Position numbers and translations under genes: made by a program
Assembly (NCBI GenBank): GCA_021789565.1
Contig: JAJYJL010000246.1
Location: 1-8,811 of the forward strand
Direction of reading: 5' to 3'
Source of the DNA: Acidobacteriota bacterium
GTDB lineage: Bacteria; Acidobacteriota; Terriglobia; UBA7540
Length of the DNA: 8,811 bases
Part shown: piece after piece, positions 7,308 through 8,811 of the stretch
Layout of the letters: the number at the start of each line of letters is the position of its first letter
How positions within the stretch are numbered: position 1 is the stretch's first letter
The notes under the pieces: model-generated
The model's input: the letters and a program-made list of their open reading frames with translations, nothing else
What the model was told of the DNA's origin: nothing
The model's database searches: none

Positions 7308-7379
7308 CCGTGAGATTTCGGGAGTACCTTCAATTCTTTTCTCTGCGATGTCATGGAGGAAGGGGCGTTTCATTGTTCC

Positions 7380-7433
7380 CGCGAAACTCGCGCATTCTGA
7401 AGGAGGGATGTTCTCCCGGGGCCAACGCCCAGG
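7380..7433 (-). other. two small hairpins after the kinase gene
   Basis: This stretch lies between the kinase stop (7450) and the hydrolase start. CGCGA (7380-7384) and TCGCG (7388-7392) form a perfect 5-bp stem. CC-GGGC (7416-7422) and GCCC-GG (7427-7433) form a stem with one mismatch and a 4-nt loop. Neither is followed by a T-run on the minus strand, so termination is possible only weakly. The rest of the 207-bp gap holds the -10 element described separately and no gene. Confidence 0.2.
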
Positions 7434-7449
7434 ACACGGAATTCACTTC

Positions 7450-8316
7450 CTACGGAGCCGTTGCCCTGGCGATTGCCAAAAAGTCTTCGTCATTCCAATC
7501 GTCGCGCGGTTCCGCAGCCGCCCGTGCAAAGGTCCAGAGCCGGATCCGCTCAGGGTCCACGGAAAGAAGGTCACTCATGCGACGGAACATCCCGTCGGCA
7601 TCCGCCAGCAACCGTCCGGTGCAATTGAACAGGTGCTGCGTGGAATCGTAGGCCGCGTCACCGATAAAAGGCTTGGGGTCGATTACAAGCCACGGCTTCC
7701 GTTTTGAACGGAGGACATTACCCGAGTGCAGATCAGTTGCTAACAACACGTCCGCTGGCGCAGTTCGGGGCAACTCATGGAAGAGCCGAAGACCTTCCCG
7801 AACCAGCCCCGCGTCGGGCCATTGCTCAACATCCGCAAGCGTCATGTCGCTCCAATATTTCAACATCGCGGACAGGGGGCGAAAAGGATGCGGCGCGGAG
7901 GGCAAGCGCCACAATCCACGAAGTAACCTTGCGATCACCGCATCCTGCCCGGCTTCCGGCTCCGCACGCAGCGCCGTTCCAGGCAAACACCTCTCAAGCA
8001 ACATGGCCCCATAATCCTCGTCAGTTTCGAACAGTTGCACCGTCGGATCGCCGTCCCAGAAACGCAGCCCATGGATTTCATGCTCTCCTTCCATGTGCGG
8101 AATGCCGAGCTTCAGCACTGCAGGCGCGCCATTTGGGAGTGTTACCGGCGCAACCCATCCACCCCTGACATCCTCGTGGTCAAAGGGCTCGCCAAGATTC
8201 AGGGACCAGCGCCGCGAGAGAGTTTCCAGCGTCTCCGGCAACCGGTCGAGCCACGCCGCGCCCGCCAGCGTCCCGCGAGCATTTTCTTCGACTCGTGCCG
8301 GAATTTTTATCTTCAT
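7450..8316 (-). CDS. aminoglycoside/hydroxyurea antibiotic resistance kinase family protein
   Basis: The 288-residue protein starts at the ATG 8314-8316, preceded by AAGGA; an in-frame TTG 60 bp upstream (8376) lacks a good site. Visible kinase-fold features: AVLKL (K69) as likely ATP-binding lysine; LLATDLHSGNVL (192-202) as catalytic loop with D195 and N200; and WLVIDPKPFIGDAAYD (209-224), with D213 as metal-binding residue. The DLHxGN plus IDPKP pair is typical of the APH(6)/hydroxyurea kinase family (Pfam APH_6_hur), which phosphorylates streptomycin or hydroxyurea in its characterised members. The HGD of characterised relatives reads ATD here. Many chromosomal homologues have no proven resistance role, so the substrate may be another small molecule. 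There is no signal peptide; it is cytoplasmic. It follows the AlkP-like gene by 73 bp on the same strand and may share its transcript. Confidence 0.87.
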   Translation of the reverse strand: MKIKIPARVEENARGTLAGAAWLDRLPETLETLSRRWSLNLGEPFDHEDVRGGWVAPVTLPNGAPAVLKLGIPHMEGEHEIHGLRFWDGDPTVQLFETDEDYGAMLLERCLPGTALRAEPEAGQDAVIARLLRGLWRLPSAPHPFRPLSAMLKYWSDMTLADVEQWPDAGLVREGLRLFHELPRTAPADVLLATDLHSGNVLRSKRKPWLVIDPKPFIGDAAYDSTQHLFNCTGRLLADADGMFRRMSDLLSVDPERIRLWTFARAAAEPRDDWNDEDFLAIARATAP

Positions 8317-8319
8317 TAT

Positions 8320-8324
8320 TCCTT
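8320..8324 (-). promoter_or_regulatory. Shine-Dalgarno site supporting the ATG start of the kinase gene
   Basis: The minus strand reads AAGGA, then ATA, then ATG. The 3-nt spacing is short, but it is the only ATG near the conserved start of the protein, and the upstream TTG extension (20 residues) has low-complexity sequence with no domain character. Confidence 0.4.
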
Positions 8325-8389
8325 GATCATAACTGTGTGGGTAAGGCTGCGGCCTGGCGGAATGGGTGTTTCCCAAAAGCAGTCGTTTT

Positions 8390-8811
8390 CTACCGGATCG
8401 ACTCGCTTGACGATTTCGGGGCGAATTCTAATGGTTTTCCATCCAGCCGGGCCGGTGGAGCGGCGCCCAGTATCTTCAGGACCGTGGGAGCGATATCTAG
8501 AATACTCGGGCGCGGCGTATCAACTACCCGATTGCAGAAGAAAATACCCGGGGTATTGCTAGGGTCGGAGGCGCAGTGGTCGCCGCTCCACTTTCGCATG
8601 TTGGCAACAATGATGTCTGCGGGAACGGCGCCAAGAGCCGTTTGCCACGAGGTGCGATAACCGATTTGGAAATTGAGTTGGAGGTCTGGCGCGTCCTTCA
8701 TGGAAGGGCCGTGGTCAATGTTCTTGCAGAGGTAGACATCCTGCAAGACCGGCTGCCCGTTGTCAGGATCGCGATAGGCGAGCAGCTTACGCTGAATCTT
8801 ATGGATCAACT
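8390..8811 (-). CDS. AlkP-superfamily phosphohydrolase/phosphodiesterase, C-terminal part (5' end outside window)
   Basis: The frame is open to the right edge and ends with TAG at 8390-8392; about 140 C-terminal residues are visible. Seen: DLQLNFQIGYRTSWQTALG, then MRKWSGDHCASDPSNTPGIFFCNR, then ILDIAPTVLKILGAAPPARLDGKPL. This order (Gly-Tyr-Arg-x-Ser-Trp segment, a Gly-Asp-His with the likely metal-binding His, a TPGIFF strand, and the D-I-A-P-T-V-L-x-x-L-G tail) is typical of the predicted AlkP-superfamily phosphohydrolase/phosphomutase and type I phosphodiesterase/nucleotide pyrophosphatase group. The nucleophile and first metal ligands lie outside the window, so activity and export cannot be judged. 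It is the second AlkP-fold gene here, four genes from the receptor, on the same strand. Confidence 0.75.
   Translation of the reverse strand, partial: LIHKIQRKLLAYRDPDNGQPVLQDVYLCKNIDHGPSMKDAPDLQLNFQIGYRTSWQTALGAVPADIIVANMRKWSGDHCASDPSNTPGIFFCNRVVDTPRPSILDIAPTVLKILGAAPPARLDGKPLEFAPKSSSESIR

Noticed and set aside
7310..7707. Plus-strand frames of 113 and 119 codons over the kinase/hydrolase gap
   Set aside because: They extend antisense into the kinase gene, and the protein sequences show no family features.

Overview
The window reads as chromosomal DNA of a GC-rich Gram-negative bacterium, most likely an Acidobacteriota (Solibacter/Bryobacter-like soil lineage). That placement is inferred from gene content: an Oar-type TonB-dependent receptor with a carboxypeptidase-regulatory-like N-terminus, a sulfatase-fold enzyme fused to TPR repeats, and a Tat-exported hydrolase with a discoidin-like domain. 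No rRNA, tRNA, CRISPR array, insertion sequence or phage gene was seen.

All five genes are on the minus strand. In transcription order (right to left) they are: (1) the 3' end of an AlkP-superfamily phosphohydrolase/phosphodiesterase, cut by the right edge (8390-8811); (2) a small kinase of the aminoglycoside/hydroxyurea resistance family (7450-8316); (3) after a 207-bp gap with a candidate extended -10 promoter, a Tat-secreted clan GH-A-like glycoside hydrolase with a discoidin-like domain set into the barrel (4966-7242); (4) a sulfatase-like enzyme with C-terminal TPRs and Thr in place of the usual Cys/Ser nucleophile (2898-4844); (5) after an 875-bp noncoding gap, the first 674 residues of a TonB-dependent receptor, cut by the left edge (1-2022).

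The 2023-2897 gap is the least explained part. Near the receptor it has a TTGACA -35 box, a perfect 7-bp inverted repeat, GTAAGT half-sites spaced by exactly one helical turn, and a long leader with a stem-loop. Farther away it has a GC-rich block with several short stems, and then an abrupt AT-rich island containing a perfect 8-bp inverted repeat.

Functionally, the receptor (outer membrane uptake), the Tat-exported hydrolase (periplasm or surface) and the exported sulfatase-like enzyme could form a small module for a decorated glycan. This is inference from neighbourhood and export signals; no substrate can be read from the sequence. The kinase looks like an ordinary cytoplasmic neighbour. 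I found no clearly new system. The best leads are the variant active sites of the two exported enzymes and the structured region upstream of the receptor.
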